Assembly (NCBI RefSeq): GCF_008629685.1
Contig: NZ_VWSF01000019.1
Span: 1-64,000, forward strand
Reading direction: 5' to 3'
Length of the DNA: 64,000 nt
Origin: Adhaeribacter rhizoryzae
GTDB taxonomy: Bacteria; Bacteroidota; Bacteroidia; Cytophagales; Hymenobacteraceae
In this document: one piece after another, positions 53,348 to 62,950 of the stretch
How positions within the stretch are numbered: the first letter of the stretch is position 1
Layout: every line of letters begins with the position of its first letter
Position numbers and translations under genes: made by a program
Notes under the pieces: generated by a model
What the model was told of the DNA's origin: nothing
Database searches by the model: none
Seen by the model: the letters and a program-made list of their open reading frames with translations, nothing else

Positions 53348-56300
53348 CTAATTATTTATTAAATGATACTCTAATTGAATGACCGCCTGGTTAAACTGGG
53401 ACACCACCTCCAGGTATTGCAGCCGGATACGTTGGGCTTGCGCAATATTCTGAATGTATTCGGTATAAGGGGTTTCTCCCAACCGAAAGCCCTTGGTGGC
53501 ATACTCAATAATTAAGCTAGCCTGGGGTAAAGCTTTTTCTTCGTAGTACCGGAGCGTTTGCTGGTGCCGGGCGTATTCCTGGCTGAGCCCTTGCAACTCG
53601 GTTTGCAGCAGTAGCCGCTGATTTTGGTATTGCGCGGCCGCCACCTGGGTTTGCAGCCGGGCCGCTTGCACCCGGGCCCGCTGCGCCCGGGAAACAATCG
53701 GAATGCCTACCCCCACTTCTACCGAGTGGAAGCGTTGCCCCGTTCCGTAATACTGTTCCGTACCCGTGATATTCTGAAAGCCCCGAATCGTTTGGCTCCT
53801 AACGCCAAGGGAAAAATCGGGCCATAGCTGGCTTCTTTCCACTTGGGTTTGGGCTTGGCTGACGGCCACCTGGTTTTTGTAAAAGGCCACTTCCGGATGG
53901 TTGCTGAGCCAGGTGGTATCGGTGGGCAGCGTTGAGGTTGCAGGCCTTAATTCCGGTTGAAAATTAACGGTGTCCGTGACAAAAAGCGACCGCAATAACC
54001 GCTGCCGGACAATGGCCACCTCGGCGCGAGCGGCAGTTAATTCCGTGCGGGCTTCCATGGCCTGCGCTTCGGCGGCAATTTTCTCTAAATAATTAGCTTC
54101 TCCGGTTTTAAAGCGCAGACCCGCTGCCCGTTCAAACTGCTGGGCTAAACTATCCTGGGCCACCAAGGTTTTTTCCCGTTGGGTTAAAACCGCCCATTCA
54201 TTGAAAGCTAGTTTTACGTCCCGCACCACCGTCCGCCTGGTTTGCTGGAGCTGGAGTTCCGCCCCACTGACCTGCTGGGCCGCTAACCGGGACTGGCTCC
54301 GGTACACGCCCGGTAAGGAAAAGCTCTGGGATAAAGAAAGCGCATTGTCATTGGCCGCACTATTCATCTGGCCATAGGCCCCCGTTACCATGGTTTTTGG
54401 TAAGTCGAAACTGGTTCGACGTAAAGCCTGTTGCTGCTTTACCATTAAGGTGCCGGCGCGGACCGCGGGGCTGTTTTGCAGCGCCAAATCTACTGCCTGG
54501 TTCACGGTTATTGGGCTTCCAGCAGGAGACTGGCTTATTTGTGCCTGGGCCGGCAAGGCCAGACTACCAGCCAGGAGGGAAAACAGTACCAGAGCGACCT
54601 GCCCACCGGTGCCGGATAAGTTTTGGGGCTTTTTCATTTTCTCCACGTAACTATATAAAATAGGTAATAAAAATAGCGTCAGCAGGGTAGAAGTAATCAA
54701 TCCCCCAATCACGACGGTGGCCAACGGCTTTTGCACTTCGGCCCCGGCCGAGTTAGAGAGGGCCATGGGCAGAAATCCTAAAGAGGCAACCGCCGCGGTC
54801 ATGATGACGGGCCGCAGCCGTACTTTCGTGCCTTCCATAATGCGGGCGAAAGGGTCCGTTAAGCCTTCCTGCTTTAACTGGTTGAAGTACCCGATTAAAA
54901 CAATTCCGTTTAAAACAGCCACCCCGAACAGGGCAATAAAGCCGATGCCGGCTGATATACTAAACGGCATTCCGCGCAACAGCAAGGCAAAGACGCCGCC
55001 TATGGCGGCCAGGGGTATAGCCGTGAAAATAAGCAGGCTTTGTTTAAACGAGTTGAAGGTCAAAAACAACAGAATTAAAATGATAGCCAGCGACAGGGGT
55101 ACCGCCACCGAAAGCCGGGCTTTGGCCGCCTGTAAGTTTTCGAATTGCCCGCCGTAGGTAACGTAATACCCCACGGGTAATTTAAATTTAGTATCCAAAG
55201 TTGCTTGAATATCCTTTACCAGGTTCTCTACATCTCGCTCGCGGGCATTAATCCCAATGGTAATACGCCGCTTGGTATCATCCCGGGAGATTTGCATGGG
55301 GCCTTCTTCCAGCGTTACCTGCGCGACCTGGCGCAACGGTATTTGGGAACCGTTCGGAAGCGCAATAAGTAAGTCCTCTACATTGGCGATGTTCTGGCGA
55401 CTGGCTTCATTTAACCGCACAACTAAATCAAATCGTCTCTCCTTTTCAAAAATGACCCCGGCTACGCCGCCCGCGAAGCCGGTACGTAAGGCCTGATTCA
55501 CATCCTCTACGCTAACCCCCATCTGAGCCATCTGGGCCCGGTTATACTGCACCAGGATTTGCGGCAGGCCGGTAGTTTGTTCTACTTTTAAATCCCCCAC
55601 TCCCGCAATAGGTCGAATCAGATTGGCGGCTTCCTCTGCCTTTTGCGCGAGAACCGCGAGGTCTTCGCCGTATATTTTCACGGCAATATCCTGTTTAACG
55701 CCCGTCATGAGCTCATTGCTTCTTAATTGAATGGGTTGGGAGAACTCGGCATTTAAGCCGGGTATCACGGATAAGGCTTCTTCCATTTTTTCCATCAGTC
55801 CTTCGCGGCTGTCTGCAGAGACCCATTCATCCCGGTCTTTTAAAATAACAGTCATATCAGCGGCCTCTATGGGCATGGGGTCGGTTGGTATTTCGGAGGA
55901 CCCGATTTTACTGATGACCTCTTTTACTTCCGGGAATTGCTTCAGCAGGATTTTCTCCGCTTGCGAGAAGGTCTTAACACTTTGGGTTAAAGAGGAACCG
56001 GAGCTGATAGAGGATTCAATGGCAAAATCGCCTTCATCCAGGGTCGGAATAAACTCGCCGCCCATGCGGCTGAATAAAAAGAGCGTAATTAAAAATAAAC
56101 CTAAGGTTAAAGCCAAAAGCAGCACTCTTAATTTCAAAGCCCGCTGTAACAATCTGGCGTAGATAGTTTCCAGCCGTCCCATCATTTTATCGGCGAAGCT
56201 GGGCTTGTGTTTCGTCTTTTTGCTTAGAAACAAAGCCGAGGCCATAGGGACATAGGTGAGTGATAAAATTAAGGCTCCCAGAATGGCAAATCCGACCGTT

Positions 56301-57742
56301 TGGGCCATGGGGCGGAACATTTTTCCTTCAATGCCCACCAGCGCCAGGATGGGCAGATACACAATAAGGATGATAATTTCTCCGAAAGCAGCGGATTGCC
56401 GGATTTTAACCGTGGCGTCCAAAACCACGTCATCCATTTGCCGCTGGTTTAAGCGATCTATACCCACAAACTGTTTATTCACGGCTATCCGATGCACGAT
56501 ACTCTCCACGATGATAACCGCGCCATCGACTATCAAGCCAAAGTCAATGGCCCCTAAACTCATTAAATTCCCGGATACGCCAAACAAGTGCATCATGGCA
56601 ATAGCAAAAAGCATGGCTAAAGGAATGACGGAAGCTACTACCAGCCCGGCCCGTAAATTCCCTAATAGTATTACCAATACAAAAATAACGATGAGCCCGC
56701 CTTCTATCAGGTTTTTGCTTACCGTGCCAATGGCCCGGTCTACCAAGCGGGTACGGTCCAGGAACGGCTCCAATACCACGCCGGGCGGTAAGGTTTTCTG
56801 AATCGCCGCCACTTTCGCTTTTACGTTTTGGATAACCTGGGCGGAGTTCTCCCCTTTCAGCATGAGAACAATGCCACCCACCACTTCACCCTCGCCGTTG
56901 CGGGTGAGGGCACCGTACCGGACGGCACTGCCTTCTTCCACGGTGGCGACATCCCGGATTAATAAAGGCAACCCTTCGGTATTTTTGATGATGATTTGTT
57001 CTATATCGTCGAAATTTTTAAGTAACCCCAAACCCCGGATAAAGTAAGCATTCGGACCTTTTTCAATAAAAGCGCCGCCGGTATTTTGGTTATTTTGCTC
57101 CAGGGCCCGGAAAATATCCGCGAGGGTCAAATCAAAAGCCCGCAGTTTATTCGGATCCACGGATACCTGGTATTGTTTCAGGATACCGCCAAAGCTGCTG
57201 ACTTCTGCTACGCCGGGCGTTCCGGCTAACTGGCGTTTAACAATCCAGTCCTGAATCGTGCGGAGTTCGGTAGGGGTATATTTTTTGGGTGAATCAGGAG
57301 TGGTATGCAGTACATACTGGTAAATTTCCCCTAATCCGGTGGACACCGGGCCCATTTCGGGAGAGCCCAAGCCATCAGGGATTTGTTCCTGGGCACTTTG
57401 TAGTTTTTCCCCTACAATTTGCCGGGCCAGGTAAATGTCCACGTTGTCTTCGAAGACCACCGTTACCACCGACAAACCAAAGCGGGAAATAGACCGGATT
57501 TCTACCAGGTTGGGCACGTTGGCCATTTCCATCTCAATGGGGAAAGTGATAAACTGTTCTACTTCCTGCGCCGCCAGTGTGGGAGAAGTGGTAATAACTT
57601 GAACCTGGTTATTGGTAATATCCGGAACGGCATCAATGGGAAGCCGGCTGAGAGAGAAAAGCCCCCAGATTACCAGCGCGAGCGTGAATATCCCGATGAT
57701 AAGCTTATTCCGGATGGAAAAAGCTATTATATTGTCAATCAT
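53348..57742 (-). CDS. czcA: CzcA-type RND metal pump fused to a TolC-like outer-membrane factor (1464 aa)
   Basis: Proton-driven tripartite metal efflux. Residues 1 to about 1040 are an HME-RND pump: an opening helix (LIIGIFTLALVIWGLFSL), two porter repeats, and the TM4 signature SLGAIDFGLIVDGAVIIVE with the Asp/Glu set of Zn/Co/Cd (CzcA) pumps rather than the copper (CusA) version. A hydrophobic stretch ending in LALPAQAQ (about 1050-1067) looks like an internal signal peptide. It is followed by a complete OEP/TolC-type factor of about 397 residues (QAVDLALQNSPAVRAG, RVQAARLQTQVAAAQ). So CzcC is fused to the C-terminus of CzcA. Such fusions are known in Bacteroidota; processing between the halves is likely but unproven. 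Confidence 0.92.
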   Translation of the reverse strand: MIDNIIAFSIRNKLIIGIFTLALVIWGLFSLSRLPIDAVPDITNNQVQVITTSPTLAAQEVEQFITFPIEMEMANVPNLVEIRSISRFGLSVVTVVFEDNVDIYLARQIVGEKLQSAQEQIPDGLGSPEMGPVSTGLGEIYQYVLHTTPDSPKKYTPTELRTIQDWIVKRQLAGTPGVAEVSSFGGILKQYQVSVDPNKLRAFDLTLADIFRALEQNNQNTGGAFIEKGPNAYFIRGLGLLKNFDDIEQIIIKNTEGLPLLIRDVATVEEGSAVRYGALTRNGEGEVVGGIVLMLKGENSAQVIQNVKAKVAAIQKTLPPGVVLEPFLDRTRLVDRAIGTVSKNLIEGGLIVIFVLVILLGNLRAGLVVASVIPLAMLFAIAMMHLFGVSGNLMSLGAIDFGLIVDGAVIIVESIVHRIAVNKQFVGIDRLNQRQMDDVVLDATVKIRQSAAFGEIIILIVYLPILALVGIEGKMFRPMAQTVGFAILGALILSLTYVPMASALFLSKKTKHKPSFADKMMGRLETIYARLLQRALKLRVLLLALTLGLFLITLFLFSRMGGEFIPTLDEGDFAIESSISSGSSLTQSVKTFSQAEKILLKQFPEVKEVISKIGSSEIPTDPMPIEAADMTVILKDRDEWVSADSREGLMEKMEEALSVIPGLNAEFSQPIQLRSNELMTGVKQDIAVKIYGEDLAVLAQKAEEAANLIRPIAGVGDLKVEQTTGLPQILVQYNRAQMAQMGVSVEDVNQALRTGFAGGVAGVIFEKERRFDLVVRLNEASRQNIANVEDLLIALPNGSQIPLRQVAQVTLEEGPMQISRDDTKRRITIGINARERDVENLVKDIQATLDTKFKLPVGYYVTYGGQFENLQAAKARLSVAVPLSLAIILILLFLTFNSFKQSLLIFTAIPLAAIGGVFALLLRGMPFSISAGIGFIALFGVAVLNGIVLIGYFNQLKQEGLTDPFARIMEGTKVRLRPVIMTAAVASLGFLPMALSNSAGAEVQKPLATVVIGGLITSTLLTLFLLPILYSYVEKMKKPQNLSGTGGQVALVLFSLLAGSLALPAQAQISQSPAGSPITVNQAVDLALQNSPAVRAGTLMVKQQQALRRTSFDLPKTMVTGAYGQMNSAANDNALSLSQSFSLPGVYRSQSRLAAQQVSGAELQLQQTRRTVVRDVKLAFNEWAVLTQREKTLVAQDSLAQQFERAAGLRFKTGEANYLEKIAAEAQAMEARTELTAARAEVAIVRQRLLRSLFVTDTVNFQPELRPATSTLPTDTTWLSNHPEVAFYKNQVAVSQAQTQVERSQLWPDFSLGVRSQTIRGFQNITGTEQYYGTGQRFHSVEVGVGIPIVSRAQRARVQAARLQTQVAAAQYQNQRLLLQTELQGLSQEYARHQQTLRYYEEKALPQASLIIEYATKGFRLGETPYTEYIQNIAQAQRIRLQYLEVVSQFNQAVIQLEYHLINN

Positions 57743-57866
57743 GAAATTTTTAAATTTAAACCTGTAAAATGGTGCTTGGGCACAGAATAAAATCCAGGCA
57801 CGTTGGCTTGGGATTGCCAGCTCATAGGTGGTAATCCAAGACTAAATAGAAAAAAGACAGGAAGGT

Positions 57867-58178
57867 TTAAACTCTAGGCGGTTGCCAGATACTATCAGAA
57901 TATTGGGAAAAACCGGGCTGGTAAGAAAAATTGGTTTTCGTAAGCTCCGGAATATGAATAGCTATTTCTGAAGCCGGTTGATGAGGAACTACTGAAATAA
58001 CGGAACAGCAGTTACAGACGCAAAGGGGAGAGCAAATATCACTCTGTACGGGTTCATGGTCAGACTCTGCATGGAAAGCCGTGATTATTTTACCAGAAAC
58101 GCCAACGTTCTCATCGCTACACGGCGAACACGCCATGTATACCATCAAACACGTTAATATCCAGGTTAACCACTTCAT
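57867..58178 (-). CDS. DUF6660-like Cys-rich secreted protein (103 aa)
   Basis: Small exported protein found before RND metal operons in Bacteroidota. A signal-peptide-like start (MKWLTWILTCLMVYMACSPCSDEN) is followed by a Cys cluster CSPLCVCNCCS (residues about 48-58), which suggests metal or disulfide binding in the periplasm. It is the first gene of the metal operon, 124 bp upstream of the RND-OMF gene. The DUF6660 assignment is from recollection of the pattern. A metal-sensing or metal-delivery role is inference. Confidence 0.65.
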   Translation of the reverse strand: MKWLTWILTCLMVYMACSPCSDENVGVSGKIITAFHAESDHEPVQSDICSPLCVCNCCSVISVVPHQPASEIAIHIPELTKTNFSYQPGFSQYSDSIWQPPRV

Positions 58179-58376
58179 GAACGCAAAAATAATAAACTTT
58201 AAGCTAAAAACTTAAAAAATAAATGTAATCAGGAATAGGAACTTAAACTGGCAACTTCCGAATAAAGTTACAACCCGAATTATTTTTCCCTTTTCAATTT
58301 AAACGGGCCGCGTGGAATAAAGTAAAATCCTAAACCTCCTAAACAAGCTAACAACTAAAATAATTTCTTTAAACTT

Positions 58377-58568
58377 CTATTTAACATGGTTGTGAAGAAA
58401 ATGCGCAAACTTGGCATATACACCTAAACCCAGGATAAAGGCAAAAAGCACCAAAAGCACTATTTTCAGAATCTTTTTAAAGGTGCTTCTCTTTTTTATA
58501 CTTCTCTTAAAGTTACCTCCTTTTTGTAGGCGATATCTAAGTGGATTATTAAAATAAGGCTTTTTCAT
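58377..58568 (-). CDS. Small basic single-span membrane protein (63 aa)
   Basis: Not recognised. A Lys/Arg-rich N-terminal half (RLQKGGNFKRSIKKRSTFKK) precedes one transmembrane helix, ILKIVLLVLFAFILGLGVYAKF, then a short His-containing end (HFLHNHV). It is in the same orientation as the metal operon, 198 bp upstream of its first gene. Existence as a gene is plausible but not certain. Confidence 0.45.
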   Translation of the reverse strand: MKKPYFNNPLRYRLQKGGNFKRSIKKRSTFKKILKIVLLVLFAFILGLGVYAKFAHFLHNHVK

Positions 58569-58926
58569 GTGGTTGTATGGTCAGTATCAAAGGCACCTAA
58601 AAAGAATTTTTTGCAAAGTATTTAGAAATCCGATTCGGAGCATTACCAAGATTTTAATGATGGGAAATTGCCAATTCGCAAAATCTGGCTGCTGTCAAGG
58701 ACGATAAACGCAGCCTAGAGCGGGAGCCAGGGGGTTGTTTTTTTAGCTGTCCATAAACTAAAAGCCTCTCCGCTGCCACTTTGTTCGGCTTGCCTCTTCC
58801 TTAATTTATAATAAGAGGGGCTATTATATAAGGGGAGCTTTCTATTTTCATTTCAAAGATTTTAAAATTGACCGGATATCAAAATCACCGTATATTAAAA
58901 ACTGATATACGCGCATCTCTTAAGTA
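58569..58926. promoter_or_regulatory. Intergenic region with GTATAT/ATATAC palindrome
   Basis: About 360 bp without a gene. GTATAT (58890-58895) and ATATAC (58905-58910) form an inverted repeat 17 bp before the start of the plus-strand gene at 58927, next to a GCGC. It resembles the GTATAC-type sites before other genes in the window. Confidence 0.4.
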
Positions 58927-59238
58927 ATGAAAGGATACTTATTTAAATTGCTTATTCTTTCGATTGGTATTTGCTACTTACTAGCTTTTTTAGAGGTAAG
59001 GATAAGCGATTACAGCAAAACTTATGGAGATGAATATGATACCTATTTCATTGAAGACGTTGGTGAAAAAATTGCGATAACGATAAGCAAAGGCCCAACT
59101 TTTACGCCTTACCTGCCAGTATTCCTAGCTTTAGCATTCCTTTATTTTTCCTGGACTAATAAGCATCTGATTTGCCGCATACTTTTTTCCCCTCCACCCA
59201 AGAAACTTCATCTTCAATATTCAGTTTTTATAATTTAG
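58927..59238 (+). CDS. Small membrane protein (103 aa)
   Basis: Not recognised. An N-terminal helix (LFKLLILSIGICYLLAFLEV, residues about 4-23) and a second helix (FTPYLPVFLALAFLYFSWTN, about 59-78) flank a periplasmic-looking acidic loop (RISDYSKTYGDEYDTYFIEDVGEK). No enzyme motif. Its stop codon lies inside one arm of the 13-bp inverted repeat at 59232-59336. Confidence 0.55.
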   Translation: MKGYLFKLLILSIGICYLLAFLEVRISDYSKTYGDEYDTYFIEDVGEKIAITISKGPTFTPYLPVFLALAFLYFSWTNKHLICRILFSPPPKKLHLQYSVFII

Positions 59239-59336
59239 ATTACAACCCAGCCATTCTGGTAGCATTCACCTACCAATATGCCCCACCTTTGCCCTAAAGG
59301 GTGTCTACCGCTATTTTAATATCTGTAATCTAAATT
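59232..59336. repeat. 13-bp perfect inverted repeat bounding about 105 bp
   Basis: AATTTAGATTACA (59232-59244) is the exact reverse complement of TGTAATCTAAATT (59324-59336), enclosing a 79-bp segment that contains CCACCTTTGCCCTAAAGG. It may be a small MITE-like element, a large hairpin terminator or an invertible segment. No transposase is present nearby, and I could not see a clear target-site duplication. Confidence 0.5.
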
Positions 59337-59348
59337 TTTCTGACCTAT

Positions 59349-59933
59349 ATGTTCTCCTGCTTTTTTAAATTTTCCTTGGTTCTTCGTTATTTGCTGGTAT
59401 TCTTTTTTGAGATGTCATCGGGCATTTCCTATGGCCAAATTCAGCTATTGGCACCATTCATGGACAGTGATTCTAATAGAGCAGTTTGCCCGGTTACGCA
59501 AAAACCTGGCTGCCCGGCCGCCGGATTTTTTATTTCTCAATCGGACTGGCTGGCGGGAAAAGCTTCGTTTGTTGCCTGCTTAAAACAACCGGGAAACAGA
59601 ATGGGCCATCCTTCCCCCTTTGCCATGCGTACCATCAGGCTAATTACCCCAGATGGTGAATTCATTTTTCACCCGGGTGACATTTACGGTTACTTCTGCA
59701 ATGGAAAGCTTTACCAATTCTTTGGGGGAGAGTATTACACCGTCCGGAAAATAATATCAAATCAAATTCTCTATTCGGCTCAACTACAGGACGAACCCGG
59801 CAAGGCACCTGGGGTTTACTACTATAGCCGTAACTGGACCAGTCCATTGCATAAATTATCCCGCCGGAATATCCGGAAAGAGTTTTCGAACTTAAACCTA
59901 GAACAAAATCACTTTAAAACCCGGCATAATTAA
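59349..59933 (+). CDS. Hypothetical exported protein (194 aa)
   Basis: Not recognised. The hydrophobic start (KFSLVLRYLLVFFFEMSSGISYGQ) looks like a signal peptide ending near residue 30. The mature part has four Cys, several Trp/Tyr and a beta-rich look (IRLITPDGEFIFHPGDIYGYFCNGKLYQFFGGEYYTVRKI). The tail is basic. It is alone, followed by a 100-bp gap to the convergent rpe gene. An envelope protein is a reasonable guess. Confidence 0.6.
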   Translation: MFSCFFKFSLVLRYLLVFFFEMSSGISYGQIQLLAPFMDSDSNRAVCPVTQKPGCPAAGFFISQSDWLAGKASFVACLKQPGNRMGHPSPFAMRTIRLITPDGEFIFHPGDIYGYFCNGKLYQFFGGEYYTVRKIISNQILYSAQLQDEPGKAPGVYYYSRNWTSPLHKLSRRNIRKEFSNLNLEQNHFKTRHN

Positions 59934-60035
59934 AAGTGTTTTTTCCTAAATTAGGTTAACAAAGTTGCCTTAAAATGGCACTTTGAAATAATAGATGCAG
60001 CGAAAGGCCTTAAATATGTTTCAGCAATAAGCGAA

Positions 60036-60689
60036 TCATAGCTCCTTTAAATGCCTGATGGCCTCCTGGGGATTACCAGAGTCAAAAATGCTACTACCTA
60101 CTACAACGGCATCTGCTCCGGCTCTTACAACTTCTCCACCATTGGTTTTATTAATTCCGCCGTCAACCTCAATCAGCGCGGCACACTTTTTTGTTTTTAT
60201 CAGCGCTTTTACCTGGCGTATTTTATCAAGTGTTTGAAGAATGAATCTTTGTCCACCAAACCCAGGGTTCACTGACATTAGACAAACCATGTCCAACTCT
60301 TGGATGATGTATTCGAGACAGTCAATAGGGGTATGCGGATTCAAGGCCACACCGGCTTTACAACCCAGTTCCTTAATCTGCTGGACTTCGCGGTGCAGAT
60401 GCAGACATGCTTCGGCATGAACAGTGATTTGTTGAATCTGAAAGCGCGCGAACGTTTCCAGATAGCGTTCCGGTTGCACTATCATTAAGTGTAGTTCAAC
60501 CGGCTTGCTGGTATACTGCTGAATCGCCTTCAGGATAGGCATCCCAAAGGAAAGATTGGGGACAAATAAACCATCCATTATATCCACGTGCAACCAATCG
60601 GCCGCACTCTTATTAATAATAGTTAAAGTATTACCCAGGAATGCAAAGTCAGTGGACAGAATGGAGGGAGCAACTAAGGTCTTTTTCAT
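60036..60689 (-). CDS. rpe: Ribulose-phosphate 3-epimerase (217 aa)
   Basis: Interconverts ribulose 5-phosphate and xylulose 5-phosphate in the pentose phosphate pathway. Family motifs are clear: APSILSTDFAFLGNTL at the N-terminus, WLHVDIMDGLFVPNLSFG (metal-binding His and catalytic Asp), PVELHLMI, MSVNPGFGGQRFI with the phosphate loop, and EVDGGINKTNGGEVVRAGADAVVVGSSIF. Length is normal. Housekeeping-type metabolism on a plasmid is unusual; together with gmhA, which uses sedoheptulose 7-phosphate, it could raise heptose precursor supply (inference). It is transcribed away from the DUF305 gene. Confidence 0.93.
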   Translation of the reverse strand: MKKTLVAPSILSTDFAFLGNTLTIINKSAADWLHVDIMDGLFVPNLSFGMPILKAIQQYTSKPVELHLMIVQPERYLETFARFQIQQITVHAEACLHLHREVQQIKELGCKAGVALNPHTPIDCLEYIIQELDMVCLMSVNPGFGGQRFILQTLDKIRQVKALIKTKKCAALIEVDGGINKTNGGEVVRAGADAVVVGSSIFDSGNPQEAIRHLKEL

Positions 60690-60775
60690 AATCGCGTTAC
60701 AGGTTTTAAATGGAGAAGGCGGGAATATGCGTAATACGATTTTTATGCCGTTATAAGATTTATTTGGAGTAAGTC

Positions 60776-61405
60776 ATGAAACCTTATCGCTATAAATTAC
60801 TACCGGTATCCTTCGTTCTTTTAGGTATTGCTGGCTGCCGGGAGGAAACCCACCAACAGCGAGACCAGCGTTCGCGAACAGAGCCTCATTACCATGCAGC
60901 GGAACAAGCACCACTGCTACCAGCCGATACCTTGAACACCTTTCCTCCGGAGCAGAAGCTGGAACCAAGCCATTCGGACCATGATTTTCTTCATGCCATG
61001 GTATACCAGCACCAGGTAGCCATGAATTTGGCGCAGGAAGAAATAAATAATGGCCAAAGCAAAAAGTTAACCCACCTGGCAAAACAGATTTACGCGGAAC
61101 ATCAAAAAGAAAAGGATTTTTTAGAAGGGGTGGCCAAACAACTGGATAAAAAAGACAGAAAAGAACAGGGGCATCCCATGTTGCACCGGGAGTTAAACCG
61201 GGCCCTTCAAGAAATGAACCAGAAAATGAGCCTAGAAAAAAATAATAATCCGGATAACAAATTTAAGTCTATGATTATTATCCATCACCAAGCTTCCATT
61301 GCCATTGCCCAGGCTTATATTACTGTTGGGGGAAACAAGGATTTACTGGAATACGCCCAACGGCTGATTGTTGAACATCAGGAAGAAATAACAGCCCTGG
61401 AATAA
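60776..61405 (+). CDS. DUF305 lipoprotein (209 aa)
   Basis: Exported helical protein of the DUF305 family, often found in metal-resistance gene clusters. A lipobox (SFVLLGIAGCRE, Cys near residue 21) is followed by a His-rich linker, then two copies of the DUF305 helix pair: HDFLHAMVYQHQVAMNLAQEEI and KSMIIIHHQASIAIAQAYI, each with the HxxM/HHQ pattern expected to bind metal, followed by LIVEHQEEI. The molecular function is not known; periplasmic copper or silver binding is suspected for the family. It is close to the cytochrome/Rieske cluster and diverges from rpe. Confidence 0.82.
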   Translation: MKPYRYKLLPVSFVLLGIAGCREETHQQRDQRSRTEPHYHAAEQAPLLPADTLNTFPPEQKLEPSHSDHDFLHAMVYQHQVAMNLAQEEINNGQSKKLTHLAKQIYAEHQKEKDFLEGVAKQLDKKDRKEQGHPMLHRELNRALQEMNQKMSLEKNNNPDNKFKSMIIIHHQASIAIAQAYITVGGNKDLLEYAQRLIVEHQEEITALE

Positions 61406-61715
61406 TATTATCTCTATGGTTGAGAAACTTCAATCATACAGCCAGAGATAGGCTACCATTTTAGCTGCAAATTAGCAGCTACTTCTTAATAGCCAGCATA
61501 ATGCTGTTTGATTCCATTCTCAATAAAATTAATCTCTTGTAGACAATTAAATCTTTCATACAAAACCCGGATTGATGTCTGGGTTTTGTATTTATTGCTT
61601 AAGCTCAGAATAAAGGCAATAATCCATATGTTTTTACTGTTTTTAGGTTTGTCTAAATATTTTATTTGGTTAATTAATAAATTTAATTAGATTTACTTAA
61701 TAATTGCCTGTGCTT
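61406..61715 (+). other. Intergenic region with a hairpin
   Basis: About 310 bp without a gene. ATACAAAACCC (61558-61568) pairs perfectly with GGGTTTTGTAT (61581-61591) around a 12-nt loop. The downstream T-run is poor, so it may be a weak terminator for the DUF305 gene or another structured element. The promoter for the di-heme protein gene should lie after it. Confidence 0.45.
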
Positions 61716-62948
61716 ATGGATAAAACACGTTTACTCGCTATGGCTTTAAGCCTGGGTTTGTTTTTAGCGGTAGTGGCTTGTGAATCTTTGTTTCCGGATA
61801 ACATAGAACCGGAAAAATTGCTTGGTGAGCCTATCCTGGAGCTGACACCGGAGCAACAGCAAAGCCATGCCAAAGGCGATACGGAGTTTGGGCGGGTATT
61901 CGGGGTGGTGGATGGTTTAGGCCCTATTTTCGTCTCCACTTCTTGTGAAAGTTGTCATATAGGGGACGGCAAAGGCCATCCCAGCACTTCCCTAACCCGG
62001 TTTAACCGGCAGGACGGCTTGGATTTTGACCCTATGATTTCCGTCGGGGCCTCCCAGCTTCAGCATCGGGCTATTACGGGGTATACTCCGGAAACCCTGC
62101 CCACCGATATCAAGGGTTCCACCCGGTTAACGCCGCCAGCCGTCGGGGGATTAGGGTACCTGGCCGCCGTGTCTGATGCGGATATCCTGGCCATGGCGGA
62201 CCCGCATGATTTAAATGGCGATGGGATCTCGGGCGTACCCAATTATTTCCCAGCTCCAGATTTCTTTGAACCGGAGAAATTCCACCTCCCGGATGCTGCG
62301 GGCCGTTATATCGGTCGATTCGGCAAGAAGGCTGGCGCCATTGATTTACTGCAACAGGTAGCCAATGCTTACCTATTGGATATGGGCATTACTTCGGAAT
62401 TCCTGAGAACAGACTTGTATAATGAACAATTAGGCAATCACACCGGCGATAATATCCCCGATCCGGAAGTGCCGGGCAGTGTGGTGCGGAACGTGGTTTT
62501 ATATATGCGAACCTTGAAAGTGCCGCCCCGCCGGAATGCCCGGCAACCGGAAGTGCTGGCCGGTGAGCAGCTGTTTATCCAGCTTGGATGTGCCAAATGC
62601 CATGTGCCTACCTTAAAAACCGGGTTGTCTGATATTGCGGCCCTGAGCATTCAGACCTTTCATCCTTACACGGATTTACTCCTCCACGACATGGGGCCGG
62701 CGCTGGATGATAACTATACCGAAGGTTCCGCCCGCACCAGTGAATGGCGAACGGCACCCCTCTGGGGCCTGGGCTTAGCAGCAGAGGCACAAGGAAGACA
62801 AGTTTTCTATCTCCATGATGGCCGGGCCAGAACGCTGCCAGAGGCCATTCAGTATCACGGCGGGGAAGCTGCTAATAGTAGGATTAAGTTCACCGCCCTA
62901 CCGACTCCTAACCAAAAAGAATTGCTGTCCTTTTTACAATCCCTTTGA
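61716..62948 (+). CDS. Di-heme oxidoreductase family lipoprotein (DUF1111, 410 aa)
   Basis: c-type di-heme protein exported to the envelope. A lipobox is present (SLGLFLAVVACES, Cys near residue 19). The first heme motif is CESCHIGDGKG (about residue 76) and the second CAKCHVPTLKTG (about residue 291); the DUF1111 core GLGYLAAVSDADILAMADPHDLNGDGISGVPNYF lies between. The start chosen is ATG at 61716; TTG at 61704 is an alternative. It overlaps or abuts the Rieske gene, which suggests electron transfer between the two products. The family's physiological substrate is uncertain. Confidence 0.85.
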   Translation: MDKTRLLAMALSLGLFLAVVACESLFPDNIEPEKLLGEPILELTPEQQQSHAKGDTEFGRVFGVVDGLGPIFVSTSCESCHIGDGKGHPSTSLTRFNRQDGLDFDPMISVGASQLQHRAITGYTPETLPTDIKGSTRLTPPAVGGLGYLAAVSDADILAMADPHDLNGDGISGVPNYFPAPDFFEPEKFHLPDAAGRYIGRFGKKAGAIDLLQQVANAYLLDMGITSEFLRTDLYNEQLGNHTGDNIPDPEVPGSVVRNVVLYMRTLKVPPRRNARQPEVLAGEQLFIQLGCAKCHVPTLKTGLSDIAALSIQTFHPYTDLLLHDMGPALDDNYTEGSARTSEWRTAPLWGLGLAAEAQGRQVFYLHDGRARTLPEAIQYHGGEAANSRIKFTALPTPNQKELLSFLQSL

Positions 62949-62950
62949 AT

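Noticed and set aside
54717-56801. Long open frames (146, 143 and 181 codons) on the plus strand
   Set aside because: They are antisense to the RND pump gene, are rich in Ser, Thr, Lys and Arg as mirror frames usually are, and match no family.
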